Shown here piece after piece: positions 11,127 through 23,800 of a stretch of 64,000 nt of DNA. The notes under the pieces were generated by a model. It saw only the letters and a list, made by a program, of their open reading frames with translations, had not been told where the DNA came from and did not search any database. Each line of letters starts with the position of its first letter. Within the stretch, counting starts at the first letter, position 1. The stretch spans positions 1,056,501-1,120,500 of the forward strand of contig SMMW01000614.1 in assembly GCA_004794655.1 (NCBI GenBank), in the 5' to 3' direction. This stretch comes from Marisa cornuarietis. Taxonomy: Eukaryota; Mollusca; Gastropoda; Architaenioglossa; Ampullariidae. Both the position numbers and the translations under genes were made by a program.

Positions 11127-12354
11127 AGTTAACTTGTTCATGTAAGACATTTATTTCATGCATTATGGGTGCAAACCTTTTCTGCCTCCAAGTCTATCAA
11201 ATTGGAGTGCATAATTAGTTTGTCCATTTTAGGATTGAGACAGGGTGGTGTATGTGTATGAATGCAGGATTGTGACTCAACTTTTATTAATGATAGGGAC
11301 AAATTGTAACATATGTACTTAACATGTTTAGTTATTTTAAAAGATGTTTTTGACACACTCCTGATTAGTCATGTGTGATTGGCTCACAGACCACTATGTT
11401 TTTATGACATATTCCTAACATCAGAACACAGTTGATGCACTGTGGAGCCATACAGGCAGACATACTTTTGGGCTCCAAAGAAGACCAAGTGAAATCTGTT
11501 CATTTTCTCATAGTCACTTAAAACACCATCTGAGCCAACTTCCTTAAATGCAGAGAAAAGAAAAGAAACTTAACACAGAACATGGCTATTAAATTTTAAT
11601 GACTGAATGGTTCTTCAAAGATAGCCTTTCAAAATTTTATTTTCAAATACAGTCTCAGCTTATCTTGCCAACCCCATCTTTCGCCATGTTTTGTGGAAAA
11701 ACAGATTTATTCCAGTCACCTCTAGTTATAGATCATATACCCTGTTTATATCGTTACCCTTGCCTCTTGCCCAGCATTTAGGATGGATGGATGATGACAA
11801 GGCAGTGTTAGGACTGTATATGAATGGGTCTATAAAGCATACAATACCCACTTTGACCAACAGGCAGCTTTATAACACTGGTGTTGTAGGGTATCCACAT
11901 TGTGTTCAGCATGAGTTGAATGCTTTAAGTAAATGATAGAAGCTACTTCTTTCACTTTTAAAAGATTCTATGACAAAATGAGAACACACTTATTTTTTTA
12001 AGATATCTTATTCATTTCAGAGGATGCATTACTTACTAACAATTTTCGATAAAAATATCCTGGTGAATTTTGGTACAGTAATCAGGAATTTTTGTTTATG
12101 TGAGAAATACTCACTGATATCATAGAATGATTTCACATCTTTACATTTTTTGTTAGACAACAGTGAGTCATTGTAGATTTTGTCATTGTTAGAGAAAGGT
12201 AGCCCAAGTCAAATACAATGCTGATATTGCTAATAGAAAAAAACTGCTGTCATGAGTTTTTCATGAATTATTTTCAGAAGAGTTTATCTTGCAACAGATC
12301 ACAGAACAATCATATACATGTAGTTTGTTATCATGGCAACCAAAAGACACATCC

Positions 12355-12425
12355 TATACTGGCATTGCTGGGACAGGTAGTCTACATTGGTAACATCATG
12401 GGAACTTGGGATTCAGTCCCTTTCC
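12355..12425 (+). mobile_element. Possible tRNA-like SINE head
   Basis: CTACATTGGTAACATC followed by GGGATTCAGTCCC has A/B-box-like spacing. There is no recognisable tail, so this is weak. Confidence 0.3.
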
Positions 12426-13449
12426 AAAAACCAGAGAAATGTTGATGTCCAAAGTCTTATATTGGATTGGTTGTTTAATTTTGTGGAATTAATAGTTATA
12501 AACTTTTTTTTTAACAAATGGCTGCTTAATGTTCCATCGTTTACATTATAAAATTTTGTAACACATTAATCTGGATTTTAAAGGCAGCAGGTTTAATTTT
12601 TGCAAAGTGTTATGACATTTCATTTTATTGACGTAGTTTCCCTTTATTGTTAACCCAGTTTTTGTTACCTATACATTATTTTAACCTTTCATGATTACAC
12701 AGTCACTGTGAGATGTGGATATCTTGTGTTGGTTTTTATTCATTATGTGTTGTTACTGTTCTGTGCAAATCAATTAAAACATCAGTATTGATATTCAATG
12801 TTATTTTCTATAAGCAACATTTGTTTAAAAAAAAAGGGGGCATCATATTTTTTCAGTTTATCGACTGTGCATGCATTCACATGTTTTTGTGTGCATGGGT
12901 GGGCATGAGCGAGTTTTGCATATGTACATGTATTTGTATGCATGTGTGTGTGAAAGATTGATTCTTTATTGCTTCAGTATAGCTTCTGCAAGGGTGTGAG
13001 CATCTGTCATAATTACACACCTTAGAACATAATCCGATTATGTGAGAGAGAGAGAGAGCATTCATGAGTAAATTCAGCAGAGATAAAACAAAATTTCCCT
13101 ATTTTTGAAGCATTAATAGTTCTTTTTTTGATGGCTTTATTTCAACAAAGTTTTAGCTCATAATCTTACCAACCCTGCTTCTTACCACACATGAACAGCT
13201 TTCCTCCAAAGTTATCTCATTGTACAACATATACACTCTTTATGTTGTCACCCTTACCTCTCACCAGAAATGTGTGGATAGATGGGGGAGAAATTATGAG
13301 TTGACTTGGGTCCTGCTTGCTGATAAAGATAGGAAAATACAGGCATTTGAGACCAAGTGCCTAGGGAGGCTACTTGGGAGTATGGTCACTGAAAGCCCCT
13401 TCTTGCAAAAGTGAAGTGGCACAAGTGGTTTTTGGCTATGACCTGGCAT

Positions 13450-14135
13450 GACACTCTGGTCTACGACTGCTCATCAGGATTGTTTTAGGATAATGTTCTT
13501 TATATTGTAAATTGACATTTCCAAGTATCTTCTTGACAGACTTCAAAGGAGCAAGAATAATGCTGCTCATCTCATCTGCAGACCATCTAGATGTAGTCAT
13601 ACATCACCTATCATTTGCTCTCTTCACTGGCTGCCAGTAGTGGATTATATAGCCTATAAACTCTCCACTCTTACTCCGCCATTTCTGGTACTGGTTTTCG
13701 GTACTACTCCCATATATATGTATACGCCCGCACTACTTGTTTGCTCATCTTCTGACACCAAGCTTCATTGAGTCCCACTAAGACAAAGATGTGTTGACAG
13801 AGGTCTTTCTCCTACCAAGCTCCATCAACTTGGAATAGATTACCTGTCAGCCATCACTCTGATTCTCTTACCACCTGGAAGTTCAAACTTAAGACACATC
13901 TTTTCAGAACAGTCACTTCACTGTGACCATAAGAGTGCATAACGTGTATCTGTATTTACTTTGTGTATGGGTAGGTGTGTCTGTTGTAGAAGTGAGCTTG
14001 TCTGTTATATGTAAATATGGGTACATGGCTTAGTGATTTGCTTCACTTGGATCAATCTATATCATTTCTGTAATGCGCTCTTAGCAAATCATCCAGAAAG
14101 CGCTATATAAATGTTCATTATTATTATTATTAAAT
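13450..14135 (+). mobile_element. Decayed CR1/L2-like LINE 3' end
   Basis: Broken frames preserve fragments typical of the C-terminus of non-LTR reverse transcriptases (RLQRSKNNAAHLICRPSRC, SLHWLPVVDYIAYKLSTL). A 3' UTR-like AAGCGCTATATAAATG and an (ATT)n tail at about 14119-14132 follow. Stops and frameshifts make it inactive. Confidence 0.7.
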
Positions 14136-14898
14136 TTTTTCCATATCACTCAATCTTATCTTGCTTAGTTTTTTGCTTCCAGAAGATGCTTCAGATAATT
14201 TACCAAGTTATTTTGTGTTTTGTTCTGGAAATTTTTGTAAAAACTGTTTTCTGCCAGTTACAAAACTTATCAGTTTATGTTACATATTATACCTTGTTTC
14301 TAAATCCTGAATAAAAGTGAAATTTCTTCAGTACTTTCCTTGTTTTATAAAATGAAATGACACTTAGGAAAGTCATTGCATTTAGACATTTCACTTCCAG
14401 TTCATTTGGCATGATGCTTGCTGTAGTTGGTAATATGGAAAAAAAAAGTTATCAAGGGTAATTCTCATCAAATCCACAAACTACCTTAACATATTTACAC
14501 AGCCTCCATTGACGTTCATTAAATATGAAACAAAAAGGGCCAGGTAGTATATCGTCAAATATCACCGATAAACGATTGTTGGAATTCTGAGGACAGGAGA
14601 GGTCTGATGTCTGCTGCCTCGTCTTATGCTTCCACTCCGACCACTTGTAAGTCTATCGACTAAACCATAGGTATTCGCGGTGCTATGCAAATTAGTGCCC
14701 TAAAACTAACCCTAGAGCGGACGGACTGGGCACGTCGTTGTTCATTTTATTGTTCATGTGTACGCCCTCGGGTTAGAAAACATGAGGTCGACCACAACCA
14801 TTCTTACTTCTTCTCGATTTGTCTTACTCGGTTTACTCTAGCTTTGGTCATGCGCATTGAGGATGAAGTGACATGCGCATGCGTAGCACTAGTTGAAA

Positions 14899-17800
14899 AT
14901 GGCTACTACAGAAGAGTCATTAGAGCACTTGAAAGAGAAGCCGAAGCAAGAATTTAATCGGCACAGAAAAATAATATTGAGAAACATCCCACCAAGCACC
15001 GAAGGGGTAATTCTTTTCACTTCTTATCGATTATGTTATGCTTTTCCCATGAAATACATAAGAAACAAGCGTACATGTGAATGTTAACAGCTGTACCGTT
15101 CTCGTCCGTTGCCGTTAGCGTTATCTCAGTGAATAATTAATACCGGCGATAACCTCAAAACCTGCCAGTACGTTTGACTGTGGTTTATATTATGATTCAC
15201 AGATATAGAAGTTCCTTTTGAAATATGAAAAACTAAATATCTTTCAGACTGCTTTCAATGTTCGGATTTGCCACTGCCAGAAATGAGAAATGGCTGATTG
15301 ATCTACGATCTAGTCGGCTCAATAGATCCTTACTTGTGACAACACTATACTTTCAAAGAACTTTAATGAAATACATCTTCTGTTTGGTCAGGCTTAGGTT
15401 CTTTGCTTTGTTATGACAGATTTTAATAGGAGGTAGACTGGCATATTGACGCGTGTGTGTGTGTGTGGATATTAGGCCTACTTTTCATTGCAATAATTTC
15501 AGCTTAACATTTACGTCGACCCATTTACCCCCATCGGTTATCGAAACGTTGAAATATGGCAAATTGTATAGTATTGTTAAATTATCATTTCCAGAGCTGC
15601 TCATGCTCCCTTAGTCCATTCCAAAAAATAAAACACACTTATGTTTACAAGCAACAGCTCTTCAAAGAGACAAATCTTTAAAACTTTTAGTGTATTGCTA
15701 TTGTGCTAGAATTGTGACTGGTAAGAATAATGTAGTGAACAGTACACCAGTACTAGGTTAGAGATTTGGTTCCCTGTTAAAGAGACAGCTAAAAAATGGT
15801 TCCTGACTTTATCATAAATGTCTCCATGCTGCTTCTTCAAAATTTCAAGAGTCCAGCTCATTGTTTCTTCGTTTGGTTGTATAGCATCAGAATTTTCCCA
15901 GTGTTTGTGCAGTCCTCTCAAGAGAGCAAAACTTTTAGTTTTACTGTTCTGTTGCTTTCTGGAAAGTGCATATATTTTTTTAAACTAGCAGTCCACATAT
16001 TTAAGAGCAACAAACACCTATTACCTTTCTTCCACAATAATTGCATTGAATGGAAAATGGATGTTAGTGGTATATAACATAATTTAAAAACTATTTAACT
16101 TGTGTTTGCACTTTTTAAAAAAAATGTAATTAGAATTGGTGTTTAGATTATGTTTTTTTCTGTTTCATAGGAAATAACAGAGTTTTTAGGCCCATACAAG
16201 GCAACCAAAATCGAAATCAGCGAGAGCCTTGATACAGGTGTGTATTTTGACCATGTTTTTGAAAAGTCTGAATGAACAGTTATTTTGCATATCAAGCAAT
16301 ATTACAAAAAGCTTATCAACTTCTCACCAAAAATCTTTTAATCGGACAAAGTTTAATGCTGCAGTGCCAGATATTGTGCATTCCATGTGATACATAGTTC
16401 TTCTCTTGAAAATTACAGCAATTATTACCCTTGATGATGGGAGATTTCTGGAGGAAATTGTGAAAGAGCTGAGTGACACAAAACTGAAAGACAATGTTGT
16501 AACTGTCTCCTTCTGCTCCAATGACCGCCTCCTGTGTGTGGCCCACATGCCACCCAGGTACTCTGATGAAGAATTTTTGAAGTTTGTTTCTCAGCATGGA
16601 CCCGTGAAGTACTGCTTCCTGATCAGATCTGAGACAACAGGTGATAATGGGAATTCTGTTTTCCTGTTTTAAATTGTAGAACCTGACAGAAATAGATAAT
16701 GATGACATATGAAATTGTTTGAACTTATACAATACAATACCACTTTATTTATCCCCAAGGGCAATTCCAAATAGTGCTCATACTAGAAGTAATACATACG
16801 TGATATAAAGAGATAATACATACATATACATGATATACAAAATACATATACATGATATAAAGAGATAATACGGAGATATACAAAATACATATACATGATA
16901 TAAAGAGATAATACGGACATATGCATGTACATGATATAAAAGGAGATGATGTATTCATGTTGAAATAATTTTTCTCTCGTGCGCGCATGCACTCGCACAC
17001 ACTTATAAACATTAATCGGTGATTAACAAGTGTGAACTCTTGTGATGTCATATGATTTTACAGACAAGTTTAAAAAGAAAATTTAACAGACATAAACTTG
17101 TTCTAGATAGTAATATTACCAAAGAAAAGGAGAAATTGTAACATGATTCAAAATAATTGCACTAGTCAGTTTTGTACACTTAGTTTAGAAAACCCTTATT
17201 AGAAATAACAGTCTGTGTTAAAACATCCTGTAAGATTTGGTGCTATGATTTAACATGTCTTCTTGTAAAGTAATATCTAACTGACTTTTTTTCTTACCTA
17301 AACTTTTTTAATAAGGGCATTATTATTATTTACGTGTATATTGTACTTGTGATATTTATTTTTTTTTAATGTTTGACTTTGTTGTCGACAGGTCACAGCA
17401 AGTCCTATGGACTAGTTGAATTTGAGGAGCATGACGTGGATAAGATTCGCAAAATTCGTGATGAGCTGGATTGGAAGGAGGTGGGCAGCCAGGTGCTGCA
17501 TGTGGACTTTGTGGAATCATCATTCCAGAGCTGGGAGCGCCTGCATTCACGCTGCTTGTTTCTCTCTGGGCTTCCCAAGTCTTTCACAGAAGTGTCCAAA
17601 CTGCGGGAGATGTTCAGTGTGGTTACCAGCCCTGTGTACTGTCAGGTTGGTTTGAAACCTCAAAGCTGTGAGGAAGGGAAGGGAGAGTACAAAGTTTTGG
17701 TGTTTAGGAGCAACAGTTCTTTATGGGGATTTTGCCGTATTTTGTGGGGATTTTGCCGTATTTGCTGTTTGCTTCATGTGGAAGTTTTTAATAAAGATAA

Positions 17801-20800
17801 TTATCCACTTTTATGCATGGCACGCAGTGATTTGGAACAGTCATCCTAAAAGCAGGGTTTATGAGAAGTTATTTTTGTCACCAGTTCATGCAGTTTCCTT
17901 TGCTGGTGTTGGACAAGAAATAATAAAAATTCAGCGTCAGATTCACCGCATTTGTCTTGCTTAGACATTTTTAAGGATAGCAAATTATTAGATAAAAGGT
18001 TTTGCACAAAGTTAGTATATGCAAGTAGGTCGGTCAGCAACATGTTTCTGTCTTTTTACGAGGGGTGAACAAAACAACATAAAATGCATGCTTTTGTGTG
18101 GAAGCAACTTGTGAAGCTCATTTTAACAATTATTTTCCTGATGTTTTAGATCATGATGAAAGAAAAAGAGTCACTGGGCTTTGGCATTGTGGAGTTCCGC
18201 AAACCAGAAGATGCAGAAGAAACATGGGAGAAACTACGAGGTCAAAAAATAGAGGACACAGAAATCACTGTTACATTCTGCATTCCAAGCAAATCAGCAG
18301 TTGTCATCAATAACCGCATTATGTGGAAATATGTAAGTACACATACTTGCTAGATTCCAGAAGAGCATACCTATTCAGTGAACTTTGCTTTAGCAAGATT
18401 TTGAGTTCTTATTAGATTGAAGAAATAAGAGTTTTTTGCTGGACCTAGGCTATTTACTACATACTTCTGACATCTAATACTGTATTAATATGTGACCATC
18501 TGCAGTCACAATCCAGGCTCACTATGGTAATCCTTTCATGATACTGCATTATACAGTCTTCCTATTAATAAATTGGCTCGTTTTCAAATGTAAACAGTTA
18601 TAAACCTATTATAAATACAACAAAAAGTCATACAGAGAACTATCATTCATTTCTTAAGTTATAAGATGCTGTATTCTTAATGAATCTTTGTTTTCTTTTT
18701 ATAAATTGGATTAAAAGAGTGCAAAAGAAAAGACCTAAAACCTGCAGTCACAAAAGAGAAAAAAGAACTTAAGAAGTATGAAATTGAAAAGAAATTCTGT
18801 TCATGCGACTAGTGAAATACAATTTAATATTTTATTAGCGGCAGGCATTTAATTCAAATAGTACTTATCATCATGTATTAAGTTTAGTGGGGTTAATTTT
18901 GAAGGTTATTGCTGAAATCAACAACAGATTTTATATGTAGCCCAGCAGACTAATTTTGTACTACTATTAAATAGAACAAATTATTTAATTGGCTGCTTTA
19001 GATTTGCTGATAGAAGACAATCATGGCAAAATAATCCCTGATTGGAGACTAGGAATTCTTTGCCTATTCATCTGTTCTTGCAAATGGGCTGTATTGCAGC
19101 AACCTGACTGTGACAGTACACTCTGCAGACAACATGTGAAAGCTTGCATACCTTCTCTTCGCAAAACACATAGATTGGACAGTGGGCTTACTGGAAACTT
19201 CACAGTTTGCCCAAAACAAAACCATTGGATTTCTCTTGCTTTCATTCCATTTAAGTTGGTTTAACAGCATGTGAGTTTACTTCCCAAAGACAATATAATT
19301 ATTACATCAGCATGCAGAGTCAAGCGAATTCATTTCAGGTAATGAGTGAAAGATTCAAAGCACACCTGCACAGTAGGCCACAGGTCCCAGGTCTCCATCT
19401 TGGAGACAGACTGGCAGACTTGACCCCCAGCTATAACACTGCAATCGTGAACTTTTTTAATAGCTTGCTTACAAAAGTATAAAAAATGCAAATGAATTTT
19501 CACAAAAAGATGCTTACTGCATGTGGTGACCAAACAGTGATCTTGCCACAAAAATGAATGCAAAGTTTATCATGAAAAGTTACCTTGTCTAGGCAAGGAT
19601 TATAAATCTACAAGAAAAATGCCTTCTTCAGCACACAGCATGATTGTCCACCAATTTTGACAGGCTTCCATCACTCAGGCAGTGAGGTGAACTCTAGTGA
19701 GCACCCGTTCACCAGCACATGGTGTTTGCCCACAATTCCATAAGCTAACAAAAAGGAAAACCCCCGACATTCTCAACTACACATACATGACTCACTTTTA
19801 TACTTAGTGTCCACTTAGGTGCTGTAAAAAAACAGTCAATTTCTAACGCTAGCCGTTCCATGCACGTACAACTGTAAAAGAGTTCGCAGTGCAGTGCATG
19901 GCATGTTGCTGTTGAGTGAAAAATAGCATCCTACCTCACCTTATTCCATTAATTTTTTATTATTGGGCCAGACAATGCAAACAAATGTTTTTAATGCATT
20001 AATTATTGAGTGTGACACGATCATTTGCAAGTTTCATTTGAATCCTTCCTATTAAGATCATCAGAGAACCTAGAAATTTATGTTACTGAATATATGGACA
20101 TAGAAATATATGATAGTAAAGTGTTTTGTTTTCCATTTGCTTGATAGTGCGATAAACTACAGCAGAAAAGCAGTTTGTTGCCAGACCCAGTGGCAACAAA
20201 ACCCGTCATTGCTAACAATCCAGTGGTCCTTAGCCTTGTGAAACAAAATCCATACTGTGAGTTAACCATTGTTCATTGTTCTTTGCTTAACTTTCTCAAC
20301 CTCCTTTTTATGTAGAGCACTTGTAGCCATAGGAAATTCTTATTTCAACTCAGATTTCAACTATCAGTTTTTTTTTCATCATCTTGTAAGTCATCTACTT
20401 TTTTAGTATATTAAATGGTCATCTTATGGTGTGTTTTGTGACTGTAAGCCTCGTAATGTAATTATTTTAACATTGGCTGCATTTGCACGAGCTGAGACCC
20501 TTTGTATTGTAAGGCACTCAGTTTCACAGCAATGCAAAATCAAAGCTCTCACGAGACAGTAATACAATATTCTTTGTATTACTAGTTAAGTACCAGCTGA
20601 GCAATAAGTTTGTTTTTTTTGTTTTTTTTGACTGGCAAAAGATTTATCCTCGAGACAGAGTTCTATGCAAGAAACAATTTTTTTAATTTACAAGTTTGAA
20701 ACATTCTGCACCTTTCGTTCATTTGTATTTGCAAGTACAGGTTTCAAATTAGCAAGTTACATACCACTTAAATTAACCTAAAGAAAGGCCATAAATTGTA

Positions 20801-23800
20801 TGCAAGAATAAGAGCAATCTTGTGTCTAGTAAATTTAATTCTGACGCTTACATTTGCATAAGATTTGATTAAAGTACTAGCTGTTAGGCTATATAATTGC
20901 ATGTGTCACTGTCAGAAGCATGAACTTTCATAACCATCACTTTTAGGTCCTCTTGTTCTCTGCATACAGCACTTTTCAAAGCTAGCTTGAAACATTTTCC
21001 CATAAGTTGTAAATCACATCTGCCATTTTATTCATAAATTTTGGTATTACCTTTTTCATTGGATTGTACTGTGAAGTAATAAATATTGAAATTAAATATT
21101 AAAAAGGATGTAGAAATTTAATACCAGTTTTTATACCTTTTTTTGAAATCTAGGATTTTCTGCCTTATCACACACATTTGCACAAGCTTGGTTTCTGTTT
21201 ATCTTGAGGCACTGTTATACAGCAATACATGGTCACAGCTTTTGAGAGACATTAATGCCAACATTTGTATTACTGCTTATAAATATTAGATCAACGATTA
21301 AAGCGATCTTTTTCTCATTGGCATAAATTCTGATCTTTGTGACTGGTCTGGTGCAGTCTCACTGGTCTGACTACAATTTAGCCAGTTGTTATGTCAGTTT
21401 CTTTTAAACCCTTTTCTAAGATTTTCTATTGCTTATATATATATATGCCTATATACATATATACACTGTAGATTTAACATTGATATTTGAGATTTTTGGC
21501 TTCAAAATCAATGCTTGTTGTCTTGGAGAAAAACTGTACAACTCTGCAGCACCTGTCCTGTGCTGCTGTACTGTAAACAGGTAAACATGGATGCTTAAGT
21601 TTGTTTTTGTTCTGGATGCATTATCAAGCTGGCTGTTTTTACCAGACCCTGGAAATAAGCCTCTCATTGGTGGTTAGCAGTAAAACTGCTAATAAAATAG
21701 TGCATAGCTCTCTTACATATCTTTCATTCCAGTCTCAAATATATTTTCAATTTTTTTTTAAATCATTTGAACAGCTTTTGATATGTCATTTGCTGACTCT
21801 GCATAGTCTTAAGTTGCAATTACAGATATTACTGGAATCACCTATGAGAATTCAGTTTTGCTCTTAGATTTAGACATGACATAGCTGCTTATATTTTTCA
21901 GTGATGGAAGATTTCACTAAAGTGTTGATGGAAATGCAACAAGCATATGTGCAGCACATGATGTCACCTGCAAATAAGCCAGGTGAGACTTCTTCCAGTT
22001 GACCTTTTTGTCTTTGTTCCTTTCTTTTTATTGTTTTTTTTTTCATTTTAATCCCAAGGGGAGGGTTGATGGAAATAGCATGTTTTTAATAAATATTGAT
22101 CTGCAACTGATCCTCCCCCCCCCTAAATCCCAAATGCTTCTTGTCACTAGTGCTTTTCCACTGTTACTCATGTCATTTTGATTTTGCTATGCCTTAGAAA
22201 TGAAGTATAATGCTTAAGATTAAAGTAATTAAATATTGACAAGTATTAATAAACTAAGAATATAAACTCTGTTCTTGATAATCTCACAGTTAGACATATT
22301 TGTAATTGAGAAAAAAATAACTTTAATGAAAGATGCATGCAAAAAACCAAGTCTTGTATTGGCTGCTTTAAAAAAATTTATTGCCATTTGATCACTTATT
22401 GGGATTGTAGAGTTTACACTTGAATCATGCAAATTATTGAGACTGCTGACAATTTTGCCTGAAGATAGTAGTAATCAGTTTGATTTTAAACAAACCTGAA
22501 TTAACAGAATAAGTAGATTGGTTTAGGGTTTTATACATACATGAAAAATAAAAATTCATTTGAAAGGTTGGAAGTTCTTTTGTCTCTAATATTATCACTC
22601 ACTGCCTCTGTGTTGGTCGTTCTCTCATTCCCATTTTTGTAAAATACTACCTGCTTGCATTTCATTTGGCTAGAGTTGCCTATAGGACTAACTTTTATTT
22701 TTGACCATTAACACTTCTTGTGGTGCACTTGGCAAGTGAAGGAATTAGGATGCTGTTATTTTTTGAGTGAAGTAAATATCACCGTACAAAGCAGAGCATC
22801 ATACCTAATGAAACGGAATATATGTTCTTTCAAAGAAATTCCAAATGTAAAGCATAAAGAGAACAAAATTTTTAATGGCCTGAACTTTTATAATAAGAAG
22901 TAATAATCCATGGAACTGGATGGACATATTTTAATTTACTTACTGCAAAGAACATATTTCTAAATTGTCTAGTGGATCTTGATAAAAGGAATAGTAATTG
23001 TGGACATTCTTTAATCTTGCATAGCATTATTTAGTTACATCTGGTGTTTAATATGTTTATTGTTCCATCTTTGATTTTTATGGTTTATTCTTATTTACAA
23101 CAGTTTTATATATAATTGTCTATGCTATGCTATTACACAAACTATGCCTCAGCAGTTTGACATAGGGGTGGGGCAGATACAAGCCTATATGTGTGCATCA
23201 CTAGGCATGTCAAAAAAGGTATAACATTTTCAAGAATTTGTTTTAGAAGGATACATTTTTCACCCATTGTGACAACTGTGTGTAAGGAAAAGAGACAAGA
23301 ACTAAATGAGCATATGTGTGGACAATTCATTTGGTGATAGAGATTTTGTTGCTGTTTTCTTTGTGTGAACTTGCTGCTGTATGTATTTGTAACTTTAAAT
23401 CTGTTAAAAGGCTTAATGAAACTGGTGTTTTTAAATTTATATCTTTATTTGCTGTAAACAGGGAAAGGTAGAGAAAATAATGCTATTTTAAATCTATATT
23501 GATTAGTAATTGTAGATCGGATGACTCACAATTTGATGGCTTTTCTGCTACAATATATATCCCAGAATTTAAAAAAAAAGTAAGTGCTGTTGAAGGTCAC
23601 AATTTGTTTTGAATGCAGAGTTTTAAAATTCAAAGATTTTGTTGAACATTATTTCTGGGACAAGAATCTTCAGTAGATGGCTTTTGCTTCATGCAGAAAT
23701 GTCCTTTGTGTCTTCTTTCACCAGATTAATGAAACTATCATGTTGATTTGTTGGATTTTCAGGCGGAGGGCTGTATCTATGCGAGCACAATAAAAGAATG

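Larger units (their letters stand above)
10567..14898. other. Intergenic interval between the XKR and Raver1 genes
   Basis: The interval holds the XKR 3' UTR, a hAT-type MITE (10969-11126), AT-rich unique sequence, a possible tRNA-like SINE head near 12355-12425 and a decayed LINE 3' end (about 13450-14135). The last ~300 bp, with denser CpG, should contain the Raver1 promoter. No further gene was recognised; open frames here are short and lack family signatures. Confidence 0.6.

Noticed and set aside
16316..16732. 138-codon minus-strand ORF
   Set aside because: Antisense to Raver1 exon 3, whose RRM translation is clearly the real reading.
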